DNA from: Saccopteryx bilineata
Lineage: Eukaryota > Chordata > Mammalia > Chiroptera > Emballonuridae
Assembly: GCF_036850765.1 (NCBI RefSeq)
Contig: NC_089492.1
Coordinates: 168,266,296-168,330,295 of the forward strand
DNA: 64,000 bases
Direction: 5' to 3'
The notes under the pieces: model-generated
Database searches by the model: none
The model's input: the letters and a program-made list of their open reading frames with translations, nothing else
Told to the model about the DNA's origin: nothing
Part shown: piece after piece, positions 1 to 12,069 of the stretch
Position numbering within the stretch: position 1 is the first letter of the stretch
Layout of the letters: the number at the start of each line of letters is the position of its first letter
Position numbers and translations under genes: made by a program

Positions 1-582
1 TTCCAGCCCTGTCACCCATTAGCTGCAGGAATTTGGGCAGTTAGTTTCATAGCTTCAGGCTTTAGTTTTCTCATAGGGACACTGGGCTACAGGGAGATGT
101 TTCCTAGTGTGCCTTTAGCTTTAAAATCTCTGCCTCAACTATATTCAGATTACAAATATTATTATAAAGTGATGAGCATGACTTGATCATGTTTACGAAG
201 AGCTCTAATACACCCCTTAATAATTTGTAGGAAGAAGTTAAAATTGTTTAATTCTGAACTTTGCTCTAAAGCAAAGTTCCAAAAAGTTTTAATTACCAGG
301 AATTTTCTCAAGACTAAAGTTTGTGACAAACAGATTTTGAAAACCTACAGAGAGGTAGGAGAGAAGGAGAGGAGTGAACGGGCATGGTTCTGCCCTATTG
401 GAAGCCCTGTTGGCTGTGAGAATTTGATGTGGGGTAATTGAGACACCCAGATGGGTTGAGGAAGGGAGAGATTATTTTGTAATGGTTAGGGAAAGTGGAT
501 AAACATATTGAAAAATAAAAAATAAAATTTACATCCTCGCTTTACCTTAAGTATCCCACTTAAATTCCAGATAAACAATGAA

Positions 583-601
583 ATTATTATTATTATTATT
601 A
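583..601. repeat. (TTA)n microsatellite
   Basis: About six uninterrupted TTA units in an AT-rich context. Confidence 0.8.
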
Positions 602-857
602 CTTTCTTTTGCAAAGCAGGAGAAAATAAGAAAGGGAGCATTTGCAAAACTCCGAGAATAAAGAACAAAACTCACAAAAGAAAATATGAACAGATTTGAA
701 TTAAACACCTGTGCTTCATGAAAAGGTAATCAGAATATAAATGCAGTTAACCTAGAGAGTATATTTGCAGAAAAGAATGAAATCTTTAGTATAAGGAAAA
801 CTATAGAAACAGATGTTAACACTGTGACTTTCATCCAGAATTTCTCCAATTCTGGCC

Positions 858-912
858 CAATTATCACTTGCATCAGAATTAGTTAAAAATGTGGATTTCC
901 ACCAAATCTTTA
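858..912 (+). mobile_element. MER5A-like hAT fragment
   Basis: The string 'gcatcagaattagttaaaaa' followed by 'tgtggatttcc' resembles the internal part of the MER5A family of non-autonomous hAT-Charlie elements as I know it. Ends and target duplication are not visible, so the call is tentative. Confidence 0.35.
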
Positions 913-1194
913 CACAAAGGCTGGGACCCATTGCCCTCCTCTGGCAGAGGGCATTCCTTCATGTGAGGACACAAAAGAAGAATGACCTGTGAGTAACAGG
1001 AAAATGGTCCTTCTCTTGAGAAGCCAAGAAAGTATAAATAAAACAATGATTTTCATCAATTAGGTTACTTAAAAAGTGTTAAAAGGTAATTCCTAGGACC
1101 ATGAGAAAAGCTGTCCACAGCATTGCTTTTGGCACTGTGTGCAAGGAAAACCGTCTGCGTTGGGTGTCAGGAAACCGTAACATCGTTGTACCCT

Positions 1195-1500
1195 GAGCCC
1201 CATAGTTCTCTTGAGACCTCTCCTAAGGGGATATGCCCAACTGAAGAAAGAGCCATACTAACCATCTATTTGTGTTAGCAAAAAGTTGGAAATCAAGACA
1301 TCTTGGAAAACTTGGTGTGAATGAAATAATATGCAGCTATTGAAAGTATTATTTCTGAGTCTTACAGAAGAACATCAGAAAATGTATATATGTTAAGTGA
1401 TAAAAGGATTATACAAAGTTCTATTTACAGCATGATCTCAAGTACATAAAATGCATCCATGCTTAGGAAAGGAAATGCAAAATGTCAATAGTAGTTGTCA
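1195..1500 (+). mobile_element. Old LINE-1 (L1M-type) 3' fragment
   Basis: The order of phrases follows the end of mammalian L1 ORF2 and the start of the 3'UTR: 'ggggatatgcccaactgaag', 'aaaaagttggaaatcaagac', 'aataatatgcagctattgaaag', 'gttaagtgataaaagg' and 'tacagcatgatctcaagtac'. Divergence is high and no reading frame survives. Boundaries are approximate. Confidence 0.6.
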
Positions 1501-1510
1501 TGGATCATGA

Positions 1511-3646
1511 GTCTATGGGAGAGTTCAAATTTTTATTTTTTACTTTTCTGAGTCCTTGAATGAATGAATATTCTTATTTATGTGAAAGGAGGTGGAACAT
1601 ACTCAGAAGTGACCTAGTGATGACCTGCTGGAGGTGGAAGAGATAGTTCAGGGAGTCTTGTGTTTTCTCAAGTGGCTCTTGTGGTAACTGAACCAGATAT
1701 GGTTGTGCACTCATTTTGAAGACTAGAAAGTGAAACTCAGGCCAGTAGATATGCCTTGGACATCTCAGCAAGTAAGAGTTTTTGGAACCCCTGGGAATCG
1801 GTGCCCTGGCCATATTGAGGCACAAATTTTCCCCAGGGGCTTCACCCGCTAGTGAAAGAACAGCAGCTTACTTGACAATGTTTGAGTCTTCAGAGCTCTC
1901 AGGGCGGCACAGGGAGACCTCTTCAGACCCACAAACCTGTGCTCTCGCTAAAGTAGGGAAGAGGAAGTGTGTGATGGGACAATACAGAAAGGGCATACAT
2001 GTCCCCAAACTGGAGTTGCTGTGGAAAACTGCCTATGTGCTCCCACTGTGTCTGAGGGAGGATGCCAAGCAAATTGGAAACCAGGAACCTTCTAAAGAGC
2101 CTCACAGCAGGCAGACTGGCAGGAGGATTCATTGGTGAAATAAACCACTAATAGCTTGATATGAATTTTACTCATTACTTTTCCATACCACTTAAAACAT
2201 TAAGCACACTGACACATTAATTAGCATGCTACACTTTCTGAAGGGAGCAAGAACAATTTGCACTATGAATTTGAATTACCTGTGTCTTAAACTCTTTTTG
2301 TTGTGTGAGGTAGAGTGAAGAGGCCCTCTTTGCTTCCCTGTAAACTCTCAACTTTCAAGGGGGCCCATTCAGATTTTATAAAACTATCCTGTATAACTAC
2401 AGTGAGTGAATTGTTGTCATGGGAATATACTGATGAGACCCTTGAGGAGGACGCTGTCAGCGTCTCTCTGAGCCTTGCTCACGAGAGGACAAGACCAAAA
2501 TTGGAGGGAGAGTTAAATGCTGAGTCTAATGATGAATCTTCAATTTGTTCCTTAAAAAGTAGCATAATATGTATATTTAAATTTACATTTATTAGAATTC
2601 TATTAGCAAATGATCTTTCACATTGGAGTAAAGGTCAGAGTTGGGCTTTACTTTTTGGGTAGTCATTATTTGCTGTCATGCTGGTCATATCTGTGCAAAT
2701 CTCATGCATATGTAGAGGATATGATTGTAGTCTTTGTGTTTTTAACCACGGGCCTAGAACAGTCTCCTTTTGTGCTCAGTTGGTTCTAAAAGGTTAGCAG
2801 TTTAGAATAAGCTCACAAAGAAGCCAGTGAGATCCTATAGTAGAAAGGCAAATGCATGGTCCCATTTTGCTTTTCAGGGCAGAATGCATGGAGGGGAAAT
2901 AAAATTAGATAGTAGACATGTGGAGAACAAAGAGAGAGTCCCAGGCCTCAGCAGCAAAGTGGAGCAGCTCAGGGTACTGGCCACTGGATGGAGGTATGAG
3001 GGTGAAAATGTGAAAAACAAGTGGTGACTAGGGGAAGGAACAAGAGCTACAGAGCACTGATTAAACTTAAAAGATGGAAGTCCTGCCTTTTTAGTCCATC
3101 CAGTAGGCCCTCTGTGTCCTGGTATTGTGTCTCAAAGACAGGCCCCAAGGCGTGCAGTGGGAGAATGCGACAATAGGCCAGGGTTCTGAATTGGCCTGAA
3201 TTGTGACTCTGTCTGATAAGAGTAGCTGAAACCCAACTCAAATCAGCCTAAGCAAATGAGAGGTTGTACTGGGAGGAGCCATACAAGAGAAACCCAAACT
3301 AGGGCCCCTGGGCTTGAAACTAGGATTTTTCTTTGCCCCTTCCTCACAACATCAGGGTAAATAGAACACATTTTCTCCTAGCTTCTATATAATAGTCCTA
3401 GGGAAGGATTCTGATTGGCCCTGCTTGGTCACGTGACTGCATCTTGGACTACTATAGTATGTAATTGTGATTGGAAGGCCAGGGTCATATGCTCACCCTA
3501 GGAGTCTGGTCACAGGTACTATGAGTGATGGGAACCCAAAAGAAATAAGAGTAGGCCAGACTAAATGAAGCCCCACAAAAGAGTACACTCCAGACCCACT
3601 GTTTCCTTTCGTGATGCTCATTGTAGGTATGTTCCTTCATCTACCT
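1511..3646. other. Non-repetitive stretch, nothing recognised
   Basis: I see no known gene, RNA or repeat. Several open frames of 60-118 codons occur (for example 1782-2138 and 2315-2662) but they overlap opposite-strand frames, have low-complexity composition and match no family I know. Confidence 0.5.
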
Positions 3647-3654
3647 TTCTAGAC

Positions 3655-3885
3655 CTGTGCTGACAATGTGTGGCCACTGAACACCTGCAATGCAGTGAGT
3701 CCAAACTTAGATGTGCTATAAGTATAAAATCTATACTGGTTTTCAAAGATTTAGTAGAAAAAAAATAAAGTATAGTACTCATGAGTAATTTTTAAAATTT
3801 TACTGCATGTTGAAATAATACCTAATATATGTTAGATAAACAAAATATATTATCAAAATTACCTCAGTCACTCTTGACAGCACTG
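3655..3885. mobile_element. Non-autonomous hAT-Charlie-type MITE
   Basis: A 231-bp AT-rich element begins ctgtgctga and ends cagcactg, roughly inverted copies of each other. It is flanked by a perfect 8-bp direct repeat, ttctagac, at 3647-3654 and 3886-3893. An 8-bp target duplication is the hallmark of hAT transposons. Internal phrases such as 'gatgtgctataagtataaaa' and 'tttcaaagatttagt' match a common old mammalian hAT-Charlie MITE. It encodes nothing. Confidence 0.8.
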
Positions 3886-3893
3886 TTCTAGAC

Positions 3894-4370
3894 TGTTCAC
3901 ATTTTTCTCTCAGAGGTATTTATGTAGCAAAATACACATTAACCTTAGGTTTACTACCCACTGGGTTATGTACTTTAGTTTCCTCAAAATTCTCTCCTGA
4001 GACTTTATGCTTACTTCTTGTTTAGATGTCTGGGGCTTTTAGTGAATAAGTCATTAATTATTTGCTCTTTATGATTCCTATACAGACATCTCCTAAATTG
4101 TTTAGTCTGTCTCATCAAAAACTGTGGATGAAGCTGGAACCTCATCAGAATCAGGTGAACACAGTGACTGACAGATGTCACAACTTAGCTGCAGACTCTG
4201 CTTCTTGGATCCCTTCAGTGAAGGTTTGCATGTCTCCATTAAAAGCACTAGTATTCTGAGTGGGGTTTTTTTTTTAGCTCCTATAGATTTTTTTCTTTAC
4301 CTCCGTTGTTGTCTCATCACACATGAAGTCTACAATCCAGATGTGAGAAATATTTCAGAGCTTGCCTCCT
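3894..4370. other. Non-repetitive stretch, nothing recognised
   Basis: No gene or repeat identified between the hAT MITE and the L2 fragment. Confidence 0.45.
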
Positions 4371-4371
4371 G

Positions 4372-4470
4372 CCATCCTTCCATCCATCCATTCCTTTATT
4401 CAACAAGTGCTTATATTCTCTGATATCTGTAATACTTGGCACTGGGCTGGGTGCTGGGAATCCAGCAGTA
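4372..4470 (+). mobile_element. L2 LINE 3'-end fragment
   Basis: The string 'ccattcctttattcaacaag' followed by 'tgcttatat', then 'ggcactgggctgggtgctgg' and 'gaatccagcagtaaac', is the characteristic 3' tail of ancient L2 elements. About 100 bp survive. Confidence 0.65.
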
Positions 4471-5854
4471 AACCCCCCTCCCCCACTTCCCAGCATTCCT
4501 CAAATGGGTGGGCCAGGGAGCCTGGGGCACCGACCAGCCTGTGCTTTCCTTCACATCTATTGGATCAGTGTCTCTAAACCAGTGTTCCACAAAACTGTTT
4601 CAGGAAAAGCATAATGCCTAGTGTGGAGGCTCTCAGAATAGCTTAGCTTAAATAGAAAATGTTGAGGATAGGGGGAAGGGTTTATGCTGTCTCCTCCTAA
4701 AGGGTTCATCTGAAAACCCGTGTTGTAAAGCACTCTTGTCTCTCCAAACATGTTTGGAGTTATTATGTTTTACAGTCATACATTTTGATTAGATGGATTA
4801 GTGCTATGATTCCGACTTAAGCAAGATTAAGGAGCTTTTTCTGAAATTGACATATTGAGAGAAACACATTCCAGAACAAACAACCAAACAAACAAAAAAC
4901 CCGCAAAATGGATCCAAGTCTATCTATCCAAATGTTTTCTACAGGACAAGCAGTAGCTGTCACATAATTCTCTCTATGACATGTAATTACTCAGTAAAAA
5001 TCAGGCAAGACTATAAATTAGGATTTCTTTTAGGTGGCACATACTTTGCTTGCTCTTTAGTAATCTTTCTTCTCCTGAATTAAATACATAAATCATTCAG
5101 TTGGGTGATGAGAACTGTTTCCTCACTCAATTGCCCACTGCCCTGAGCAGACATGCAGTGCTGTCTTAGTATCTTGCTCATGCAGCCCTGTCAGCTATGC
5201 AGAGCCAGTTAAAGGACACTCATCTTAGCTGCTGGTGGACGCCAGAAGTAGCATTCTTTGATGAGCATTTAAATTCATCTTAGTGCTTCCACAGTAAAAC
5301 CAAATTAGTGAAGACTTGGGGTGAAGTTAAAAAAATAAAATAAAGAAAACATTTTCTTCTTTCTTCCCCTTCAAGACCATCCAAAATTGATTTTTTAAAA
5401 TTTGATATTTTTAAAGAAAAAATGAGAACAACAATGCTTGACAGAATTAAAACCACTTAGCATGCTTTGAGTGCACCTTGGCGTGTTACATCCGCTTAAC
5501 GAGTAGTAAATCAGAAGCAACACAGAAAGAATGTGTGTAGTGCGTGGAGGGATGTTCAGAATCATAATGTGAATGAGAAGGAAGTCTCTGTGTTGGCAGT
5601 GGAGAACTGAACCATAAGCAGAGGAAGACGTATTTATTCTGCTTGACTGTTGCACTCCCTCCCCTTTTTGGTTAAATTAATTAGTCATTTAAAAATTCCC
5701 CAGTGGGTAGTAAGAAGGTGCCACTAGGCAGAGTGGTTGATGGAGAGTAGTAAGGTGCACTGTTGCTGGAATTGGGATGGCATGGGGTAGAAAGGACAGG
5801 ACATCCAAGCAGAAGCTTAAGGTACTGTTATTCCCTGAGATCCCCCAATGATTC
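4471..5854. other. Non-repetitive stretch
   Basis: No gene recognised. It contains a perfect 18-bp palindrome at 4742-4759 and a few A-rich runs (4875-4900, 5325-5350). Confidence 0.45.
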
Positions 5855-5955
5855 CATGCACTGGATACATTTGCTAAGCCCTACTGTGTACTAAGTAGCA
5901 GAGACTTAAAAATAAAAAGCTCAGTCCCTCTTCTCAAGAAAGTGATAATGAGAGG
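5855..5955 (+). mobile_element. L2 LINE fragment
   Basis: 'ctactgtgtactaagtagca' and the following 'ctcagtccctcttctcaaga' correspond to the L2 3'-end pattern (activity-range phrase followed by 'tccctgccctcaagga'). Confidence 0.5.
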
Positions 5956-7457
5956 GGCAGCCAGTGAACTGCCAGTGTGACAGCTGCCCTTGGATGTGGC
6001 CACTGAGCTTCCTGGGTCTGTGCTCATCAAAGTGAGACAACCTGGATCAGGCCACTGTGGTAACTTGGTAACTTGGTAACCTGTAAGCAGATGTCACTAG
6101 GCTTTAGTTTCAGGGAGGGTTCTAATGTTGAAAGGCCACTGCCTCCAAGAGTGGAAGCTGGCATTAGCACATGTTCTTGCTTGCCTGGTTTGGAGGCCAC
6201 ATGATGTTCCTGTGCCCTCTGCAGTTTGTCTTTCCATCAGTGTCTTGCCATGGGATTCTGTTTTGTCTCACCAAAACAACCACTATGCATATTTTGTTAT
6301 CTGTAATATGTAGTCTCCTTTAAATGGTTTGTTTGTTTTTGTTTGTTTGTATAAGAACTCAAGCTACTGCCTCCTTCCCTATGTCAAAGAACAAGCATTT
6401 GCCCTAACATAGTATATTTAGCCATTGTCTGTTATGGGTGAGTTGGAAAGCTGGTTCTAAAATGCCTTTTACTTTAGAAATCTGGAAGAAAAATTGGTAC
6501 TCAAGAGAAAGAAATGATACAGTTTTTAAGAACACATTATTTGTTTTTTGTTAACCAGTGTTTTTGCATGATGGGCCTAGACAAAGAGGCAGGGGTTAAG
6601 TCATGGGGGAAGGGGATTTATTTGTTTTTTGTTGTTGTCTGTTTGTTTTTGCTTCCCATCAGGACTTTTGCTGCAACTGACAGTATTTCTTACTATAAAG
6701 GCCACAGGTCATCAGACTTGGCCTCTGCTTCCAGGTTTCAGGGAGCTGTCCATGTTTAAAAATTGATCTAGAGAAAGAGCATGATTTGTGGCACTACTAG
6801 GTGGTAGTAGTAGTTAGACTAGAACTTTGATCTTGCCCTCTTCTCTATTGAATTCTGTCTCTCTCCCTATTGTCCTCTGCTTTATACTTTTTAAAACTAC
6901 AGAGAAAAACACAGTACTTTCAAAATCTACTCTGGCTTGTGTTTCCTGTCTCAGCAAAGAAAGCATGGCCAAACTAAAGTTTTGCAGCATGGGTGTCTAT
7001 TTCCAGTTCTCTCTGTTTTCCCTTTCTTTACAGGAAGGCTGGTCTGACTGACCTCAGTGAGGCTAAAATAGTTAGGTATGATCAACGATCAATTCAGAAG
7101 AAAAGGTGGGGATTCCCAGGAATGCACATAAAAATTAATTAGAAAATATACATCATTAACATCAGATCTCACAGTAGGTCCCAGTGTGACTATTATGTGA
7201 AATTAATTAGTCCTTACTTAACTTTTAAAAAATAACCTCCTTGCTACTATGAAAATAGTCCTAATTACCATAACCAGTTATATTAAATCATTAAGGGTTA
7301 TAATTTTGCATGTCAGTGTTCTTATTCAGTCCTGTTAGTTTAGATTTAAATACAACAGCCCCTTTACTGCCATGGGCTATTTCCTGTGTGGTAACATATT
7401 TGGTCAAACAAGATAAGGTGGACAAGATCAAGGTCTCAAGATGATAAGGTGTTAAAA
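5956..7457. other. Non-repetitive stretch
   Basis: No gene recognised. A three-copy 9-bp tandem repeat (ggtaacttg units) lies at 6058-6083 and GTTT-rich tracts lie at 6330-6352 and 6622-6650. Confidence 0.45.
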
Positions 7458-7538
7458 TATACTGCTCACAAAAATTAGGGGATGTTTCGAAATGAATATG
7501 AAGCAATAAAATATTCCCTAATTTTTGTGAACAGTATA
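7458..7538. mobile_element. Palindromic mariner-type MITE
   Basis: An 81-bp element. Its left arm (tatactgctcacaaaaatta then ggg) is the inverted copy of its right arm (ccctaatttttgtgaacagt then ata) with a single mismatch over about 23 bp. TA dinucleotides at both ends fit the TA target of Tc1/mariner transposases. It has no coding capacity. Confidence 0.7.
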
Positions 7539-7689
7539 ATAAAAATCCATTCATTTGTTGAGTTGCTCCTTTTTTCCAGAAACTTGGCCAGTAGAACTCA
7601 GGTCTTGTAGGGGAGGTTGGCAGTGAATGGATGATCACCTAAATCAATGTAAAATATCACATCATGACAAGGAATTTGATCCAGTCTAA

Positions 7690-7745
7690 GGAGCAAGGAT
7701 GCCTTTTGAGGAAGTGACATTTAAACGGAAACCTGGAGTTATTGA
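7690..7745 (+). repeat. Ancient interspersed repeat, left half (split by L1)
   Basis: 'gaggaagtgacatttaaacg' and the following 'gaaacctgga' read into the phrase resuming at about 18000 ('gtgagacctgaatgggg', 'agggacagcatctgtaaagg', 'ccttgagacaggga'). Together they match an old mammalian repeat family that I recognise but cannot name with certainty. The L1 at 7746-17651 appears to have landed inside it. Confidence 0.45.
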
Positions 7746-8831
7746 GGGGGTTCAAGATGGTGTCAGAGTAGGTGGAAGTTACACTCACCTTCTCGTAGGA
7801 CTGTATTGGAGTAGCAGCTGAAGTACTGAACAATTAACCTAAATAACCATCTGAGGATGAGCTGAACAGAAGTCTTACAATTAAGAATTTACGGACACCA
7901 ATAGGAAGGGCAGATATGTGTGAGAAGAACTGGCCCCATACCCATATGTACAGAAAAGAATCCAGAGGGGTATTGTAGCTGAGAGGGTTCCCCCACAGGA
8001 TTAAGGGCCTCAACCCCAAGAAAAGTTCCCTAGCCTGGAGAATTAGAGCTGAGAAGAGGAGCCCACACAATATCTGGCTGTAAAAAATCAGCAGGTGAGG
8101 AGGGGGATAGCTCTATTGAAGGGCAGTACACAGAATCTCAGTCACAGTACTCACTGTGGGCTTCTAGCAGAGGTTACAGCAGCTCAAAGTGGACTGAATT
8201 CATAAAGGGAGAATTTGAATGGCATGGCTGCTGGGAGAAGGCTGGAATGACAGCAGCAATCATCCCTGTGCAGGGTTTCTTTGCAATACCACCCAAAGAT
8301 GCCATCTTTCCTGGGTTGAGCATCCAGTTCTTAGAACATCAGCCCAATAGACCCTTGCTGCTGACACCTGGATGCCCCACCCTGCAGGGATTGCTTCCAG
8401 TGGAGAGGTTTCTGGCAAACTCCAGCCTAACCTGAGGTTCAGGCTTTATTAAGAAGCCCTCAGGGAGGTTCCAGCATGTTTGAACATTGCCAACATCACA
8501 GGAAAAGAGACTGAGTTGTGGGGCTGAAGAAAGGGGCCATTTTCTCCCATATACCTCAGGGTGCCTCTGTTAATGAGTGAAGCTCTCTCTCTTCCTGGCC
8601 AATTATTAGCCTGATTTAGCCCAGTAAACTCTGCTGGCCTCATTCTGAAGACTCCTTGAGACCCCACCTGACCACAAAGGCCCACAAATACCAGGTGGGT
8701 GGCAGCTGGCCTATGTGTATCCTGAGACTTTTGCTGACCAACCTCAGACCCAGCACTGGCAACAATTTGAAACTGTATCAGTGTGATGAAAAGCACTCAT
8801 CCCTACCTGGTAACTGACTGAGAACCTAGCT

Positions 8832-9613
8832 CAGGCATGGCCAACAGTTTTTGCCCCTGGGCCAGATTAGAAGAACACTTTTTTCAGGGGCCAGGCTAAA
8901 TATTAAAATTTAAAAAAAATATGAAAACGATTCTTTTAAGTAAACAAAATTTTATTATGTAATTTGTTTATGAATAAATTAGTGAGTGAAAAAATTTTAA
9001 TATACAATATTATTTTAATAAAAATATATTTTAATAAAAATATAATTACATACCGTATAAATATCCAAACTATTGCAATCAATCGAAACAATATTTAATT
9101 AATAGAGTGAGCTTGAAGGGGTTATATAGCAAATAAAACAATTATTTTGTTTTACAAACAACCTGGACATGTTTTCCGTTATCAACTGCAGCTATTGTCT
9201 ATGCTACAATGCCACTTGATTCAGCACACTTGACCACAAAAATAACAAATTGTTTGACTTTGGGTGCACAACTGAGAAACTCGCCTAAAAGAGTGGGTTT
9301 CACATTGCCGCTAAACATCAAACAGTTCATATCGAGTACAGACGAGTACAAAAGTTGTAAATCTTTATAATGGAATTTAAAAAAAAAAATAAAGAAGTAT
9401 TGCTAATCCATTCGACCAATTATTGGAAGTTAATCCTAGATTAGTCACACGCAGAATTCTTTTCTGCGTATCACTATCTTCTTAAATATCTCAATTTCCA
9501 ATAATCAGAGACGCTTCCGCTTCTGATTTGCTGAGATTTTAAAGTAGTGGAGAATATTAAAAATTTAATCGCGGGCCGGATGCAGCCCATGGGCCATATG
9601 TTGGCCATACCTG
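8832..9613. mobile_element. Non-autonomous hAT transposon with perfect 8-bp TSD
   Basis: A 782-bp element with termini caggcatggccaaca and, inverted at the other end, tgttggccatacctg. The two differ at one of 15 positions. It is flanked by the identical 8-mer acctagct at 8824-8831 and 9614-9621. Sub-terminal blocks are rich in 'gggcc' (cctgggccag at the left, gcgggccggatgcagcccat at the right), typical of hAT families. The middle is AT-rich with no convincing transposase frame. It sits inside the 5'UTR of the old L1. Confidence 0.9.
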
Positions 9614-10754
9614 ACCTAGCTCATGCAATTTGTGAACTTCCAGAGGCTCTTCTAGTGACTGAGACTAACAGGCAGCTATCAGGCAGAGTCAGATGGAAAT
9701 AGATCCTGGGTCATTTTCTTATCGTCCCCTGGGCTCAGAGCTGGTAAAAGCCAGCCTTGATACACTACTTGGTCTCTCCCACATGCACCCAAGCCTAGCA
9801 GAGGGAACCACAAACTGCAAATCGCTTGATAGTTCTAGACAGGTAGCCCAAGACAGGTTACAGGCAGTGTCTGACATTGTCCTGCACTGGAGTCCCTCCC
9901 AAGAGGCCCAAGAACCAACGTATCAGGTGGCACACTTCAGACCACATCAAAGCACAACCCAATTAGTTCCATAAGCAGCACACCCCCTGAAAGGATTCTG
10001 GCAGGCACTAGACCCTGCTGGGGCCAATTTTGCTTTGTGGCGTCAGCCCTCACATAGCAGCTTATACACTGAAGTTGGAGTTGACCCTCACAGTCAGCTA
10101 GCTTGAGGGTTAACTCCACCCACAGATGAAACAACAGCAATTAAGATTCAACTACAGCAGGAGGGATCACATAACCCACAAAAGGGACATTCCTGAAGCA
10201 CATAGCTCAGGTGATCAGGGAGACTGTGCTACTGAAACCATCAGGACACCTACCACATAAGGCGACCATACCAAGATTGGAAAACATATACGATCTGCCT
10301 AATACAGAGAGGCAGTCAAACTGGGGAGACAAAGAAACATGACCCAATGTAAAACAGGAGAAATCCTGAGGAAAATAACTACTATAAATGAAATGGAGTT
10401 CAAAACAATGGTTATAAGGATGGTGAAGGAATGTAGGGAAAGAATGGGTGAATTCAGTGAGAACTTAAAGAGATAGTAAGCATAAAAAAGAACATAGGAA
10501 CAATAAAACAGAACCAGTCAGAAATGAAAAATATCCAAAAATGAAAAATACACTAGAAGGAATGAACAGCAGGTTAGATGAAACAAAGGATTAAATCAGC
10601 AATTTGGAGGACAAAGTAACAAAATACTTAAGCAGAACAGCAAAAAGAAAATATTTTTTTAAAAAGTGAGGAAGGAGTAAAGGACCTCCAGGACAACATG
10701 AAGTATAACAACATCAACATTATGGGGTACCAGAAGGAGAAAAGAGAGCAAGGG

Positions 10755-11127
10755 GGCCCTGGCCAGTTAACTCAGTGGATAGAACATCAGCCCAGTGTGT
10801 ATACAACCTGGGTTTGATTCCCAGTCAGGGCACACATGAGAAGCTTCTCTTCCTTTCCCACTCCCCTTCTCTCTCTCTTCCCCTTTCACAGCCAGTGGCT
10901 CAAATGGTTAGAGCATCAGCCCCAGGTGCTGAGGATAGCTGGATTGGCCCAAGCATTGGCCTCAGGTGCTGAATGAAGATAGCTTCCTTGATTTGAACAT
11001 CGACCCCAGATGGGGGTTGCTGGGTAGATCCTGGTCATGGCACATGTGAGAGTCTGTCTCTCTATCTCCCCTTCTCTCACTTAAAAAAAATAAATAAATA
11101 TTTTATTTAAAAAAGAGAGAGAGAGAA
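10755..11127 (+). mobile_element. VES-like tRNA-derived SINE
   Basis: The head 'ccctggccagttaactcagt' carries a box-A-like segment and 'gggtttgattcccagtcagg' is box-B-like. These are followed by the pyrimidine-rich body and an A/T tail. Flanking repeats agcaaggg at 10747-10754 and 11128-11135 support the ends. Nested in L1 ORF1. Confidence 0.85.
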
Positions 11128-11732
11128 AGCAAGGGATTGAGAATCTATTTGAAGAAATAATGACTGAAAACTTTACTAACCTGGTGAGTGAAAAAGACAC
11201 AGTCTAGGAAGCACAGAGAATCCCAAACAAGATGAAAGAGGCCCACATCAAGACACATCATAATTAAACTGTCAAAAGTTGAACACAAATAATGAGTCTT
11301 AAAAGCAGCAAATGAAAGACAACTAACTACAAAGGAGCACCCACAAGAGTATCAGTTGATTTCTACCAGAAAAATTTCATGCCTAAAAAAGGATTGGCAC
11401 AAAATATTCAAAGTGATGAAAAATAGGAACCTACAATCAATACTACTCCACCTAGCAAGGCAATCATTTAAAATTTATATTATGAAATAAAGAACTACCC
11501 AGACAAAAGTTAAAGCTAAGGGAGTTATCATTAATAAACCAGTACTACAAGAAATGTTAAAGGAGAGAGAAAAAAGTAGGAACATAATTATAAAGAATGG
11601 CAATAAATACATACCTATTAATAGTCACTTTAAATGTAAGTGGGTTAAATGCTCCAATCAAAAGATATAGGGTAGCTAAGTGGACAAGAAAACAAGACCT
11701 ATATAAATGCTTTCTACAAGAGAATCACCTCA

Positions 11733-11925
11733 AGCACTGGCTTCATAGCTCAGTTGGTTAGAGCGTTATCCTAGTATGTCAAGGTTGTGGGTTCATCTCC
11801 AGTCAGGGCACATACAAGAGTCAATTAGTCAATTCATAAATAAAGTGGAACAACAAATTGATATTGCTCTCCATTCATTTCTCTCTCTCTAAAACCAATT
11901 TAAAAATTTAAATAAACAAACCCAT
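11733..11925 (+). mobile_element. tRNA-derived SINE, divergent bat type
   Basis: 'cttcatagctcagttggtta' then 'gagcgtta' (box A) and 'ggttgtgggttcatctccag' (box B) are followed by 'cagggcacatacaagagtca', CT repeats and an A-rich tail. It interrupts L1 ORF2. It differs from the other heads in this window and is older. Ends are approximate. Confidence 0.7.
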
Positions 11926-12069
11926 TTCAGAACAATAGATACACGTAGACTGAAAGTAAAGGCATGGAAAAGGTATTTCATGTAAATAGTAACAGCAACA
12001 ACAACAACAAAAATCTGTGGTAGCAATACTTATATCAGACAAAATAGAGTTTAAAACAAAGGCAATATA

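Larger units (their letters stand above)
1..1194. other. Non-repetitive intergenic/intronic DNA
   Basis: AT-rich sequence without a recognisable gene. The open frames here are short and show no known domain. It contains a short (TTA)n run near 583-601 and a MER5-like scrap near 858-912, listed separately. Confidence 0.6.

Noticed and set aside
4742..4759. Perfect 18-bp palindrome ctccaaacatgtttggag with a p53 half-site-like core
   Set aside because: A single short palindrome without neighbours or conservation data. It may be chance.
6058..6083. Three-copy 9-bp tandem repeat
   Set aside because: Too short to interpret.
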